Shown: positions 26,756-42,066 of the stretch, one piece after another
Position numbering within the stretch: the stretch's first letter is position 1
Layout: each line of letters begins with the position of its first letter
Source: Lepidurus packardi
Taxonomy: Eukaryota > Arthropoda > Branchiopoda > Notostraca > Triopsidae
Length of the DNA: 64,000 nucleotides
Assembly (NCBI GenBank): GCA_023053545.1
Contig: JAKZAN010000004.1
Location: 1,302,001 to 1,366,000 of the forward strand
Direction of reading: 5' to 3'
Notes under the pieces: generated by a model
The model's input: the letters and a program-made list of their open reading frames with translations, nothing else
Database searches by the model: none
Told to the model about the DNA's origin: nothing
Translations under genes and position numbers: made by a program

Positions 26756-27462
26756 AAAGTTTCTTCTTTCCCCAACGGCCCTTTTCAGGGCCACCATCTA
26801 TCTTCCGAAAGTTATTGCCGGTTTGGCTCCTAAGATTCTTTGCGCTTATTATTCTAATCGAATTCGTGTTACATAAAATAAAAAAGAAGCAATTTCTCAC
26901 ACACCCTAAATAAGTACGCTTGTTTGTTGCGGTAATGCCTTAGCAAGCCGCTACGAGTCCCTAAGCAGAGTGTACTGCCTTCGAGTTCCGGCCTGAACCG
27001 TCAGGTAAACGGCGCTGTATAGTTTTTCTGGTTATCAGACAAGATAAAAGAAAAAACGGAATAGCATAGAGTAGGACGGAAGCCCGGCAGTAGCATACGA
27101 GTAAAGAGAGAAGCATACAAGAATAGAGTAGCACACGCAGGAGTTAAATACTTTACATGAAACAATTCCTCAACTGAATTGACTTTTAAAAACGACGAAC
27201 CTCACATTGTCGGTTCACAAATACTACCAAAGAAAAAGCCCTTTTCTCCCCCTGATAAGTAATATCGCAAACGCGGAGAAAAACGAATGAAAATGTATCC
27301 AGCAGTATGACTCGTTCGCGCGTGATTGGGTGGTTTTCGATTTTGGACGCTACAGAAGCGTTTGCTTCTCCTATCAAGAAACGCTGTCGTGGTTTTTAAC
27401 TTTACAAACGACGTGTTGGCCCTGAAAAGGGCCGTTGGTTTATTGGCAAAAGTGCAACTTGC

Positions 27463-27999
<537 letters not shown>

Positions 28000-28090
28000 C
28001 TAGCCTTCAGCCTTGCCGTCCGTCGGGCTAGATCAAATAGGAGTAGGGCTTTACAGAGTAAGCACACACCGGCTTTTGTTCCGTTCTTAA

Positions 28091-28417
<327 letters not shown>

Positions 28418-30075
28418 AATTGGGTTTGTTTTTGCCGTCTGACCCACCCCAACGGCCCTTTTCAGGGCCAACAATTGCGTCCCGAAAGCTTACAACTCAA
28501 AATATATGGCTATTTATTAGAGCATACTATTTCTGACCGTTTGGTATAAATTAGTTGAATTTATAACCGGCGACCTAACCTCGAAAGCTGGGACTCTTAG
28601 CGTTGCTGCCCTTTTGTCCGATAAGCCGTCTGTTCGGTGCAGGCTCTCCAGACAGACCGGAACAACGCTACAAGTATCGGATAATGGGAAGCACCTACCG
28701 CGGTACTGCGAGGAATGTTCCAAAGCCAAATGAAAAATACAGCCTGAAATCCTCAGAATCTAGTAGTTTACTTGCTTTTTTTTTTTATAAATGAGTGGGG
28801 ACTAAAACTGATGTGATGAGGTAATAAACTTTCTTTTAGTTAGTTTGGGGTGACTGGTTATAAAGACGAACTACTGTTGTCAACTATATTCAACAACACC
28901 CTAGGCTGTGTTTCCACTGCCAACTCAGCACCGGGGTCGGGCTTAGTCAGCTCGCGTCCCAATTGGCATAAATACTACTCAATCGAGTTAAAGAAACATA
29001 ACACAAATATTTCCGTCTGAGAAGACGAAAAGCCAACAGTAAACGTACTGGACATTTTTTAAGTTTATTCGACTGTTATTCAATCACTACTGAATGGACA
29101 ATTCCTTTAAACACACAAATATTGGATACAATATGTGGCTATTTTTATTTCCTTCACATGTATCGTATCTTCGTGAACAACAACCACAACAATGACATTT
29201 TGATATACCCATGAATAACGGGATCTATTTTTGGACAAAAAGTCCGCAAAACAAAGCAAGAAAAAGATTTTTTTAAAAATATATTACGTCCTGTGATATC
29301 AGACACATTGACGTATATCAAATTGTAGTAACTTCAAACTGTGAAGCTTTGAAACACGGAAAGGAGCTCTACTTAGCCTTACATGGAACTTTTCTAAGTC
29401 TTACAGTGCAAAATCTTACATGTCGATAAACCTGGCTATTATTTTATCCCACCCTCGCAATACAAATATATCCGAGGTAGCATTAACTTATAGCACATTG
29501 TAGTTCGTTTATACGGTAGCAATTACAGCGAGTAAGGCCAACTATCATTCTTTACTAGAAACAGTAGGAAAATAAATCGATGAGAAAACGAGCAAAAGAT
29601 CTCTTGCATTATCCGTAAATTATGTCTCGCCTGATTCATGGACAACAGCACGATGTTTGAAACTTGGATGGGTGACCAGTTTCCGATCTCGATGGGTGAC
29701 TAGTTTCCGATCTTGATGTACCGGGCAAGGATCCAGTGTTGGAAGGCCGTAAAATAACAGCATATGTTTTCTTTCGTAGACTGTATTTCGAGCTTGCTTT
29801 TCAGATACTTCTTTCTTTCTGCTTACTTTCCAGTGCGCATCCTATAAGTAGAACACGACCCGTGCAGTTGCACAGGCAAGACTCAGTGTATAATATATAG
29901 ACTGAGTGCAAACAATATTGCACCAGTGTAGCAAGTGGAACGCGCTTTAACGGCTCAGAAAGAAAAGTCTACAATTTCAGTGTATAAAAGAGTACTTGGC
30001 TGCACAAGTCTTGGAATTAGCTGGCAATGCTGCAAGCGACAAAAAAAAAATATTTCCGTCTGAGAAGACGAAAAA

Positions 30076-30193
30076 GCCAACAGCACCCGGTGTTCCCAGG
30101 CGGTCACCCATCCAAGTACTGACCGGGCCCGACGCAGCTTGACTTCCAGGAGCTGACGAGTCTGGGTACATTCTGCGTGGTATGGCCGTTGGC
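30076..30193 (-). rRNA. 5S ribosomal RNA (unit 5)
   Basis: Complete 118-nt copy with T5 terminator; H2A-derived fragment at 29990-30045. Confidence 0.95.
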
Positions 30194-30915
30194 ATCTAAT
30201 GTAGATCATTAGCCAACTAAGAATCTCGCTTGGTGTTGCGGTTATGCCTGAGCTGAGACGCGGTGCGTTATCTCACAAACCATATGGCATTGGAATTTTT
30301 TAAAGTTTATTCGACTGTTATTCAATTACTACTGAATTGACATATCCTTACAGCACACAAATGTTCGCTACTATATTTGGCTATTTTTATTTGCTTCATA
30401 TGAATCATATCTTCGTGAACAACAATCAATACAATGACATCTTGGTACACGCATTACTAACGCGATTTATTTTGGGCAAACAGTCCCCATTAAGCCCTGA
30501 CTCTTCAAGGACTGTGAGCAGTTTCAAAGATAGACGCGTTTTTCGCGTGTTCAATCTCGATTTTTCCCTTGTACATGATCGACTATCGTCTGCAACTGTT
30601 CAAAAATCTACGTCTTGAAGGAACACGATCACGAATGGATGAACAGGCCGAAGGAATGCTATGAGTCCCGGCCTGACCCGTCCACCAACAACGCTTTTCG
30701 GGTTCTCAGACATGACGAAACTCGGGAGTAAAGTAGCGTATGGAATAGTCAAATGTGTGTGTATTCAAAATCTCTAAAAGAGTCCATATTTAAAACAGCA
30801 ACCTTAAAATTATCTGTTCGGAAAGACATAAGTAAAGCAAGCAGTTTGAACTTTCATCAAGAAATTGGTTGGCCCTGAAAAGGGCCGTTTGAGTTTTTCT
30901 TCCAGGCGAAAGCTC

Positions 30916-31287
30916 TTACTTGGAGCTAGTGTACTTGGTGACGGCTTTAGTGCCTTCACTGACGGCATGCTTAGCCAACTCACCGGGCAGGAGCAGACGA
31001 ACGGCCGTCTGGATTTCCCGACTGGTTATGGTCGAGCGTTTGTTGTAGTGAGCCAAACGGGAAGCTTCGGCCGCAATGCGCTCAAAAATGTCATTGACAA
31101 AGCTGTTCATGATACTCATGGCTTTGCTGGAAACGCCGGTGTCGGGGTGAACTTGTTTGAGCACTTTGTAAATGTAGATAGCATAGCTCTCCTTCCTGCG
31201 GCGCTTCTTCTTCTTGTCGGTCTTGGAAATGTTCTTCTGGGCCTTGCCCGCCTTCTTGGCTGCTTTACCGCTTGTCTTGGGAGGCAT
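30916..31287 (-). CDS. H2B: Histone H2B (unit 5)
   Basis: Same 123-residue protein, with intact promoter 31288-31519 and stem-loop 30871-30886. Confidence 0.97.
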   Translation of the reverse strand: MPPKTSGKAAKKAGKAQKNISKTDKKKKRRRKESYAIYIYKVLKQVHPDTGVSSKAMSIMNSFVNDIFERIAAEASRLAHYNKRSTITSREIQTAVRLLLPGELAKHAVSEGTKAVTKYTSSK

Positions 31288-31519
31288 TGTGCACCACTGT
31301 TCGAGTCACAATTCACCGACCCAAATATATACTTCCCAGCGGCTCAGCCTGGAACACGGCAAGGAACTGCGCAACCGCTGATTGGGTGGAAGGGGGCCCA
31401 CCCGAGCCCTGCCGGAGACCGGTGAGTCGCCTATAAGTCGAGGGTACTATGGAAAACATGACACTAGAAGACTTGGGCGAGCGAAACCCGTTCCCCCGTT
31501 CTATTTCAATTTTTCAACC

Positions 31520-31894
31520 ATGTCTGGTCGCGGCAAAGGAGGCAAAGTTAAGGGCAAGTCCAAGTCTCGCTCCAACCGTGCCGGGCTTCAGTTCCCCGTC
31601 GGTCGCATCCATCGTTTGCTTCGCAAAGGCAATTATGCCGAGCGTGTCGGAGCTGGCGCACCCGTGTATTTGGCTGCTGTTATGGAGTACTTGGCTGCAG
31701 AAGTCTTGGAATTGGCTGGCAATGCTGCCCGCGACAACAAAAAGTCTCGTATTATTCCCCGTCACTTGCAGTTGGCCATCCGCAACGACGAAGAGTTAAA
31801 CAAGCTCTTGTCCGGCGTTACCATTGCCCAAGGCGGAGTGCTCCCCAACATCCAAGCGGTGCTGCTGCCTAAGAAAACTGAAAAGAAAGCTTAA
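31520..31894 (+). CDS. H2A: Histone H2A (unit 5)
   Basis: Same 124-residue protein, with stem-loop 31916-31931. Confidence 0.97.
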   Translation: MSGRGKGGKVKGKSKSRSNRAGLQFPVGRIHRLLRKGNYAERVGAGAPVYLAAVMEYLAAEVLELAGNAARDNKKSRIIPRHLQLAIRNDEELNKLLSGVTIAQGGVLPNIQAVLLPKKTEKKA

Positions 31895-32601
31895 AAAGTT
31901 TCTTCTTTCCCCAACGGCCCTTTTCAGGGCCACCATCTATCTTCCGAAAGTTATTGCCGGTTTGGCTCCTAAGATTCTTTGCGCTTATTATTCTAATCGA
32001 ATTCGTGTTACATAAAATAAAAAAGAAGCAATTTCTCACACACCCTAAATAAGTACGCTTGTTTGTTGCGGTAATGCCTTAGCAAGCCGCTACGAGTCCC
32101 TAAGCAGAGTGTACTGCCTTCGAGTTCCGGCCTGAACCGTCAGGTAAACGGCGCTGTATAGTTTTTCTGGTTATCAGACAAGATAAAAGAAAAAACGGAA
32201 TAGCATAGAGTAGGACGGAAGCCCGGCAGTAGCATACGAGTAAAGAGAGAAGCATACAAGAATAGAGTAGCACACGCAGGAGTTAAATACTTTACATGAA
32301 ACAATTCCTCAACTGAATTGACTTTTAAAAACGACGAACCTCACATTGTCGGTTCACAAATACTACCAAAGAAAAAGCCCTTTTCTCCCCCTGATAAGTA
32401 ATATCGCAAACGCGGAGAAAAACGAATGAAAATGTATCCAGCAGTATGACTCGTTCGCGCGTGATTGGGTGGTTTTCGATTTTGGACGCTACAGAAGCGT
32501 TTGCTTCTCCTATCAAGAAACGCTGTCGTGGTTTTTAACTTTACAAACGACGTGTTGGCCCTGAAAAGGGCCGTTGGTTTATTGGCAAAAGTGCAACTTG
32601 C

Positions 32602-33138
<537 letters not shown>

Positions 33139-33229
33139 CTAGCCTTCAGCCTTGCCGTCCGTCGGGCTAGATCAAATAGGAGTAGGGCTTTACAGAGTAA
33201 GCACACACCGGCTTTTGTTCCGTTCTTAA

Positions 33230-33556
<327 letters not shown>

Positions 33557-35214
33557 AATTGGGTTTGTTTTTGCCGTCTGACCCACCCCAACGGCCCTTT
33601 TCAGGGCCAACAATTGCGTCCCGAAAGCTTACAACTCAAAATATATGGCTATTTATTAGAGCATACTATTTCTGACCGTTTGGTATAAATTAGTTGAATT
33701 TATAACCGGCGACCTAACCTCGAAAGCTGGGACTCTTAGCGTTGCTGCCCTTTTGTCCGATAAGCCGTCTGTTCGGTGCAGGCTCTCCAGACAGACCGGA
33801 ACAACGCTACAAGTATCGGATAATGGGAAGCACCTACCGCGGTACTGCGAGGAATGTTCCAAAGCCAAATGAAAAATACAGCCTGAAATCCTCAGAATCT
33901 AGTAGTTTACTTGCTTTTTTTTTTTATAAATGAGTGGGGACTAAAACTGATGTGATGAGGTAATAAACTTTCTTTTAGTTAGTTTGGGGTGACTGGTTAT
34001 AAAGACGAACTACTGTTGTCAACTATATTCAACAACACCCTAGGCTGTGTTTCCACTGCCAACTCAGCACCGGGGTCGGGCTTAGTCAGCTCGCGTCCCA
34101 ATTGGCATAAATACTACTCAATCGAGTTAAAGAAACATAACACAAATATTTCCGTCTGAGAAGACGAAAAGCCAACAGTAAACGTACTGGACATTTTTTA
34201 AGTTTATTCGACTGTTATTCAATCACTACTGAATGGACAATTCCTTTAAACACACAAATATTGGATACAATATGTGGCTATTTTTATTTCCTTCACATGT
34301 ATCGTATCTTCGTGAACAACAACCACAACAATGACATTTTGATATACCCATGAATAACGGGATCTATTTTTGGACAAAAAGTCCGCAAAACAAAGCAAGA
34401 AAAAGATTTTTTTAAAAATATATTACGTCCTGTGATATCAGACACATTGACGTATATCAAATTGTAGTAACTTCAAACTGTGAAGCTTTGAAACACGGAA
34501 AGGAGCTCTACTTAGCCTTACATGGAACTTTTCTAAGTCTTACAGTGCAAAATCTTACATGTCGATAAACCTGGCTATTATTTTATCCCACCCTCGCAAT
34601 ACAAATATATCCGAGGTAGCATTAACTTATAGCACATTGTAGTTCGTTTATACGGTAGCAATTACAGCGAGTAAGGCCAACTATCATTCTTTACTAGAAA
34701 CAGTAGGAAAATAAATCGATGAGAAAACGAGCAAAAGATCTCTTGCATTATCCGTAAATTATGTCTCGCCTGATTCATGGACAACAGCACGATGTTTGAA
34801 ACTTGGATGGGTGACCAGTTTCCGATCTCGATGGGTGACTAGTTTCCGATCTTGATGTACCGGGCAAGGATCCAGTGTTGGAAGGCCGTAAAATAACAGC
34901 ATATGTTTTCTTTCGTAGACTGTATTTCGAGCTTGCTTTTCAGATACTTCTTTCTTTCTGCTTACTTTCCAGTGCGCATCCTATAAGTAGAACACGACCC
35001 GTGCAGTTGCACAGGCAAGACTCAGTGTATAATATATAGACTGAGTGCAAACAATATTGCACCAGTGTAGCAAGTGGAACGCGCTTTAACGGCTCAGAAA
35101 GAAAAGTCTACAATTTCAGTGTATAAAAGAGTACTTGGCTGCACAAGTCTTGGAATTAGCTGGCAATGCTGCAAGCGACAAAAAAAAAATATTTCCGTCT
35201 GAGAAGACGAAAAA

Positions 35215-35332
35215 GCCAACAGCACCCGGTGTTCCCAGGCGGTCACCCATCCAAGTACTGACCGGGCCCGACGCAGCTTGACTTCCAGGAGCTGACGAGT
35301 CTGGGTACATTCTGCGTGGTATGGCCGTTGGC
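35215..35332 (-). rRNA. 5S ribosomal RNA (unit 6)
   Basis: Last complete 118-nt 5S copy in the array, with T5 terminator; H2A-derived fragment at 35129-35184. Confidence 0.95.
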
Positions 35333-36054
35333 ATCTAATGTAGATCATTAGCCAACTAAGAATCTCGCTTGGTGTTGCGGTTATGCCTGAGCTGAGACGC
35401 GGTGCGTTATCTCACAAACCATATGGCATTGGAATTTTTTAAAGTTTATTCGACTGTTATTCAATTACTACTGAATTGACATATCCTTACAGCACACAAA
35501 TGTTCGCTACTATATTTGGCTATTTTTATTTGCTTCATATGAATCATATCTTCGTGAACAACAATCAATACAATGACATCTTGGTACACGCATTACTAAC
35601 GCGATTTATTTTGGGCAAACAGTCCCCATTAAGCCCTGACTCTTCAAGGACTGTGAGCAGTTTCAAAGATAGACGCGTTTTTCGCGTGTTCAATCTCGAT
35701 TTTTCCCTTGTACATGATCGACTATCGTCTGCAACTGTTCAAAAATCTACGTCTTGAAGGAACACGATCACGAATGGATGAACAGGCCGAAGGAATGCTA
35801 TGAGTCCCGGCCTGACCCGTCCACCAACAACGCTTTTCGGGTTCTCAGACATGACGAAACTCGGGAGTAAAGTAGCGTATGGAATAGTCAAATGTGTGTG
35901 TATTCAAAATCTCTAAAAGAGTCCATATTTAAAACAGCAACCTTAAAATTATCTGTTCGGAAAGACATAAGTAAAGCAAGCAGTTTGAACTTTCATCAAG
36001 AAATTGGTTGGCCCTGAAAAGGGCCGTTTGAGTTTTTCTTCCAGGCGAAAGCTC

Positions 36055-36426
36055 TTACTTGGAGCTAGTGTACTTGGTGACGGCTTTAGTGCCTTCACTG
36101 ACGGCATGCTTAGCCAACTCACCGGGCAGGAGCAGACGAACGGCCGTCTGGATTTCCCGACTGGTTATGGTCGAGCGTTTGTTGTAGTGAGCCAAACGGG
36201 AAGCTTCGGCCGCAATGCGCTCAAAAATGTCATTGACAAAGCTGTTCATGATACTCATGGCTTTGCTGGAAACGCCGGTGTCGGGGTGAACTTGTTTGAG
36301 CACTTTGTAAATGTAGATAGCATAGCTCTCCTTCCTGCGGCGCTTCTTCTTCTTGTCGGTCTTGGAAATGTTCTTCTGGGCCTTGCCCGCCTTCTTGGCT
36401 GCTTTACCGCTTGTCTTGGGAGGCAT
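36055..36426 (-). CDS. H2B: Histone H2B (unit 6)
   Basis: Same 123-residue protein, with intact promoter 36427-36658 and stem-loop 36010-36025. Confidence 0.97.
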   Translation of the reverse strand: MPPKTSGKAAKKAGKAQKNISKTDKKKKRRRKESYAIYIYKVLKQVHPDTGVSSKAMSIMNSFVNDIFERIAAEASRLAHYNKRSTITSREIQTAVRLLLPGELAKHAVSEGTKAVTKYTSSK

Positions 36427-36658
36427 TGTGCACCACTGTTCGAGTCACAATTCACCGACCCAAATATATACTTCCCAGCGGCTCAGCCTGGAACACGGCA
36501 AGGAACTGCGCAACCGCTGATTGGGTGGAAGGGGGCCCACCCGAGCCCTGCCGGAGACCGGTGAGTCGCCTATAAGTCGAGGGTACTATGGAAAACATGA
36601 CACTAGAAGACTTGGGCGAGCGAAACCCGTTCCCCCGTTCTATTTCAATTTTTCAACC

Positions 36659-37033
36659 ATGTCTGGTCGCGGCAAAGGAGGCAAAGTTAAGGGCAAGTCC
36701 AAGTCTCGCTCCAACCGTGCCGGGCTTCAGTTCCCCGTCGGTCGCATCCATCGTTTGCTTCGCAAAGGCAATTATGCCGAGCGTGTCGGAGCTGGCGCAC
36801 CCGTGTATTTGGCTGCTGTTATGGAGTACTTGGCTGCAGAAGTCTTGGAATTGGCTGGCAATGCTGCCCGCGACAACAAAAAGTCTCGTATTATTCCCCG
36901 TCACTTGCAGTTGGCCATCCGCAACGACGAAGAGTTAAACAAGCTCTTGTCCGGCGTTACCATTGCCCAAGGCGGAGTGCTCCCCAACATCCAAGCGGTG
37001 CTGCTGCCTAAGAAAACTGAAAAGAAAGCTTAA
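36659..37033 (+). CDS. H2A: Histone H2A (unit 6)
   Basis: Same 124-residue protein, with stem-loop 37055-37070. The spacer downstream carries a private substitution (AGGAAGGAAG at about 37352, AGGACGGAAG elsewhere). Confidence 0.97.
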   Translation: MSGRGKGGKVKGKSKSRSNRAGLQFPVGRIHRLLRKGNYAERVGAGAPVYLAAVMEYLAAEVLELAGNAARDNKKSRIIPRHLQLAIRNDEELNKLLSGVTIAQGGVLPNIQAVLLPKKTEKKA

Positions 37034-37740
37034 AAAGTTTCTTCTTTCCCCAACGGCCCTTTTCAGGGCCACCATCTATCTTCCGAAAGTTATTGCCGGT
37101 TTGGCTCCTAAGATTCTTTGCGCTTATTATTCTAATCGAATTCGTGTTACATAAAATAAAAAAGAAGCAATTTCTCACACACCCTAAATAAGTACGCTTG
37201 TTTGTTGCGGTAATGCCTTAGCAAGCCGCTACGAGTCCCTAAGCAGAGTGTACTGCCTTCGAGTTCCGGCCTGAACCGTCAGGTAAACGGCGCTGTATAG
37301 TTTTTCTGGTTATCAGACAAGATAAAAGAAAAAACGGAATAGCATAGAGTAGGAAGGAAGCCCGGCAGTAGCATACGAGTAAAGAGAGAAGCATACAAGA
37401 ATAGAGTAGCACACGCAGGAGTTAAATACTTTACATGAAACAATTCCTCAACTGAATTGACTTTTAAAAACGACGAACCTCACATTGTCGGTTCACAAAT
37501 ACTACCAAAGAAAAAGCCCTTTTCTCCCCCTGATAAGTAATATCGCAAACGCGGAGAAAAACGAATGAAAATGTATCCAGCAGTATGACTCGTTCGCGCG
37601 TGATTGGGTGGTTTTCGATTTTGGACGCTACAGAAGCGTTTGCTTCTCCTATCAAGAAACGCTGTCGTGGTTTTTAACTTTACAAAAGACGTGTTGGCCC
37701 TGAAAAGGGCCGTTGGTTTATTGGCAAAAGTGCAACTTGC

Positions 37741-38277
<537 letters not shown>

Positions 38278-38368
38278 CTAGCCTTCAGCCTTGCCGTCCG
38301 TCGGGCTAGATCAAATAGGAGTAGGGCTTTACAGAGTAAGCACACACCGGCTTTTGTTCCGTTCTTAA

Positions 38369-38695
<327 letters not shown>

Positions 38696-40353
38696 AATTG
38701 GGTTTGTTTTTGCCGTCTGACCCACCCCAACGGCCCTTTTCAGGGCCAACAATTGCGTCCCGAAAGCTTACAACTCAAAATATATGGCTATTTATTAGAG
38801 CATACTATTTCTGACCGTTTGGTATAAATTAGTTGAATTTATAACCGGCGACCTAACCTCGAAAGCTGGGACTCTTAGCGTTGCTGCCCTTTTGTCCGAT
38901 AAGCCGTCTGTTCGGTGCAGGCTCTCCAGACAGACCGGAACAACGCTACAAGTATCGGATAATGGGAAGCACCTACCGCGGTACTGCGAGGAATGTTCCA
39001 AAGCCAAATGAAAAATACAGCCTGAAATCCTCAGAATCTAGTAGTTTACTTGCTTTTTTTTTTTATAAATGAGTGGGGACTAAAACTGATGTGATGAGGT
39101 AATAAACTTTCTTTTAGTTAGTTTGGGGTGACTGGTTATAAAGACGAACTACTGTTGTCAACTATATTCAACAACACCCTAGGCTGTGTTTCCACTGCCA
39201 ACTCAGCACCGGGGTCGGGCTTAGTCAGCTCGCGTCCCAATTGGCATAAATACTACTCAATCGAGTTAAAGAAACATAACACAAATATTTCCGTCTGAGA
39301 AGACGAAAAGCCAACAGTAAACGTACTGGACATTTTTTAAGTTTATTCGACTGTTATTCAATCACTACTGAATGGACAATTCCTTTAAACACACAAATAT
39401 TGGATACAATATGTGGCTATTTTTATTTCCTTCACATGTATCGTATCTTCGTGAACAACAACCACAACAATGACATTTTGATATACCCATGAATAACGGG
39501 ATCTATTTTTGGACAAAAAGTCCGCAAAACAAAGCAAGAAAAAGATTTTTTTAAAAAATATATTACGTCCTGTGATATCAGACACATTGACGTATATCAA
39601 ATTGTAGTAACTTCAAACTGTGAAGCTTTGAAACACGGAAAGGAGCTCTACTTAGCCTTACATGGAACTTTTCTAAGTCTTACAGTGCAAAATCTTACAT
39701 GTCGATAAACCTGGCTATTATTTTATCCCACCCTCGCAATACAAATATATCCGAGGTAGCATTAACTTATAGCACATTGTAGTTCGTTTATACGGTAGCA
39801 ATTACAGCGAGTAAGGCCAACTATCATTCTTTACTAGAAACAGTAGGAAAATAAATCGATGAGAAAACGAGCAAAAGATCTCTTGCATTATCCGTAAATT
39901 ATGTCTCGCCTGATTCATGGACAACAGCACGATGTTTGAAACTTGGATGGGTGACCAGTTTCCGATCTCGATGGGTGACTAGTTTCCGATCTTGATGTAC
40001 CGGGCAAGGATCCAGTGTTGGAAGGCCGTAAAATAACAGCATATGTTTTCTTTCGTAGACTGTATTTCGAGCTTGCTTTTCAGATACTTCTTTCTTTCTG
40101 CTTACTTTCCAGTGCGCATCCTATAAGTAGAACACGACCCGTGCAGTTGCACAGGCAAGACTCAGTGTATAATATATAGACTGAGTGCAAACAATATTGC
40201 ACCAGTGTAGCAAGTGGAACGCGCTTTAACGGCTCAGAAAGAAAAGTCTACAATTTCAGTGTATAAAAGAGTACTTGGCTGCACAAGTCTTGGAATTAGC
40301 TGGCAATGCTGCAAGCGACAAAAAAAAATATTTCCGTCTGAGAAGACGAAAAA

Positions 40354-40453
40354 GCCAACAGCACCCGGTGTTCCCAGGCGGTCACCCATCCAAGTACTGA
40401 CCGGGCCCGACGCAGCTTGACTTCCAGGAGCTGACGAGTCTGGGTACATTCTG
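40354..40453 (-). pseudogene. 5S rRNA, lacking its first 18 nt
   Basis: The 3' 100 nt of the 5S gene are intact with the T5 terminator, but a 39-bp deletion removes the first 18 nt of the gene and 21 bp of 5' flank. The sequence passes from CATTCTG directly to AACTAAG. The 5' strand of helix I is lost, so a functional 5S rRNA is not expected. Array identity continues only to about 40492. Confidence 0.9.
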
Positions 40454-40464
40454 AACTAAGAATC

Positions 40465-40630
40465 TCGCTTGGTGTTGCGGTTATGCCTGAGCAGGCCGAA
40501 CGAACGCTACTAGTACAGGCCTGACTCGTCCCACCTCTCTTCTTTCTCACATGCGCTACATAGGGCTGCTTTTTGTTGAGGTAGTGCCTGAGCAGGCCGA
40601 AGATATGGTCAGTCAGGCACATGAGACGAA
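40465..40630. repeat. Dispersed motif at the array end, two copies
   Basis: GCCTGAGCAGGCCGAA occurs at about 40485 and again at about 40586, each preceded by a TTGnnGnGGTnnTGCCTGAG-like lead-in. Related pieces lie inside every array unit (about 8680-8705, 9088-9170 and 10507-10640 in unit 1). The array edge therefore falls inside a sequence also present in the unit. It may be a short interspersed element; no tail or target duplication is clear. Confidence 0.5.
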
Positions 40631-40679
40631 TAATGTAGTTCCAGTGTTCTTTTGTTACTTAATTAAAATATGATTAGTT

Positions 40680-41040
40680 CAAAATACGAACTATACGATG
40701 AGAGAATCACTCTGAGGGACGGGAAAAACTTCCCGCCCGCTCCAAAGTGACATCGGTAAAGCGTCGATTACTACGCAGACTGCTGAAGCTTTTAATTAAC
40801 TTTTCTTTGTGGCTTTTCCAACTCAGGCAAAACCTTAACTCGGTGTTCGGAGCCGAAGTCATCGCTACTTAGCTCACCCTTTTTAAAAGAACAGCAACAA
40901 ATAAGTCAAAACATAGAACTGCTTTTAAGGAGAACCAACATTTGAGATGTAAACACTGAGAGGAAGAAACTCTAGAGGAAGTCCTGGAGCTAGTTCTACT
41001 CTAGCGTCATCGATGTTCATGTCCCAAAGCTCAACATAAT
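40680..41040 (-). pseudogene. Decayed BTB-exon copy, right of the array
   Basis: Aligns with 1-345. On the minus strand the BTB segment is readable as C-L-S-W-K-S-H-K-E-K-L-I-K-S-F and F-T-D-V-T-L, then loses frame before the H-R-V-I-L motif. It is too damaged to be a coding exon. The match continues through the non-coding side to about 41040. Confidence 0.65.
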
Positions 41041-41054
41041 ACTCCTTAGATCAT

Positions 41055-41310
41055 GATATTGTGACGTTGTAATTAAGAAGGTGTATTGAATTGACAATAA
41101 CAACGTCGAGGGGTTCAACAAATGGTTAAGTATAAGGTGTTTATTGATCAAAAGATCTAAGCCAACTGCCCTGCTGTCTAAGTTCTACTCCCATGCCAAG
41201 TAATCGCGAAGCAAACAGGATAGAGTAGAATCGCACACCATCCGGTCTACGTGCAAAGCAACTAGATGTGCGGAAACAGCTAAGCATATTTTTTGCAACG
41301 TCACAATATC
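41055..41310. repeat. Inverted repeat pair, possible small MITE
   Basis: GATATTGTGACGTTG at 41055-41069 is matched by its exact reverse complement at 41296-41310, about 225 bp apart; TTAGAT-like sequence flanks both. No target duplication could be assigned. Confidence 0.3.
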
Positions 41311-42066
41311 CTTAGATATGGATATGTTATCCCTTGAATAACCGTGTTTAAAAACTAGTAAAACTAGTACTAGATACTATGTTAAATTGCGTTATCACAG
41401 CATAGAACACGATTAAAAAATTTTAGTTCAAAGAATCAGTAACAAACTAACTAAAACAATACAATTCAAAGTTCAATAAAACTATATGGTCTTCGATCCT
41501 TTTGTCGAATGAGTTTATACTACCAATTAGCTTACAACACAAAAGAAATTATATAACATTGAAGTCTCCTTAGCAAAGATTCAAAAAACGCGCTAGACTT
41601 GCTCACTATCATGGCAGCTGAGTTTGAGTTAAGTCGGTCACAGCCGTCCACCTAGCCATGCCCTATCTGTAGTATATATGATCAAAGTAATACTCGGTGC
41701 ACTTCAAGTACTAGTTGATCGCTGTTTGTCAGAAAGGAGCACTGATATCATACCCTTTCTCAATGTAATTTCATAACTTTTAGCAAGAAATTAAAATAAA
41801 CTTAAAGAGATAAATTAATTTATTTTGTTAGAAATATCTTAGTAAGAAAATCTATATAATTGGGTTCGTATTTTATATATATGATTAATTTAGCATGTTA
41901 ATTGCTTTGAACTGTATGTAAAAAATTTATGTGATAAATACATCCCATATATTACTGTTACAATACAATTTGATTATATTACGAAAGGAAGGAGAATTTC
42001 TTACCTTTTTTTGCCTTGCTGTAGCGCCATAAGGGGTTCAACTACACCGTGGCTTAATAATACATA
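41311..42066. other. AT-rich intergenic stretch, no gene seen
   Basis: No open frame with family features. CTAGCCATGCCCTATCTGTA at about 41654 has a near match in reverse at about 50990, suggesting a dispersed repeat end. Confidence 0.4.
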
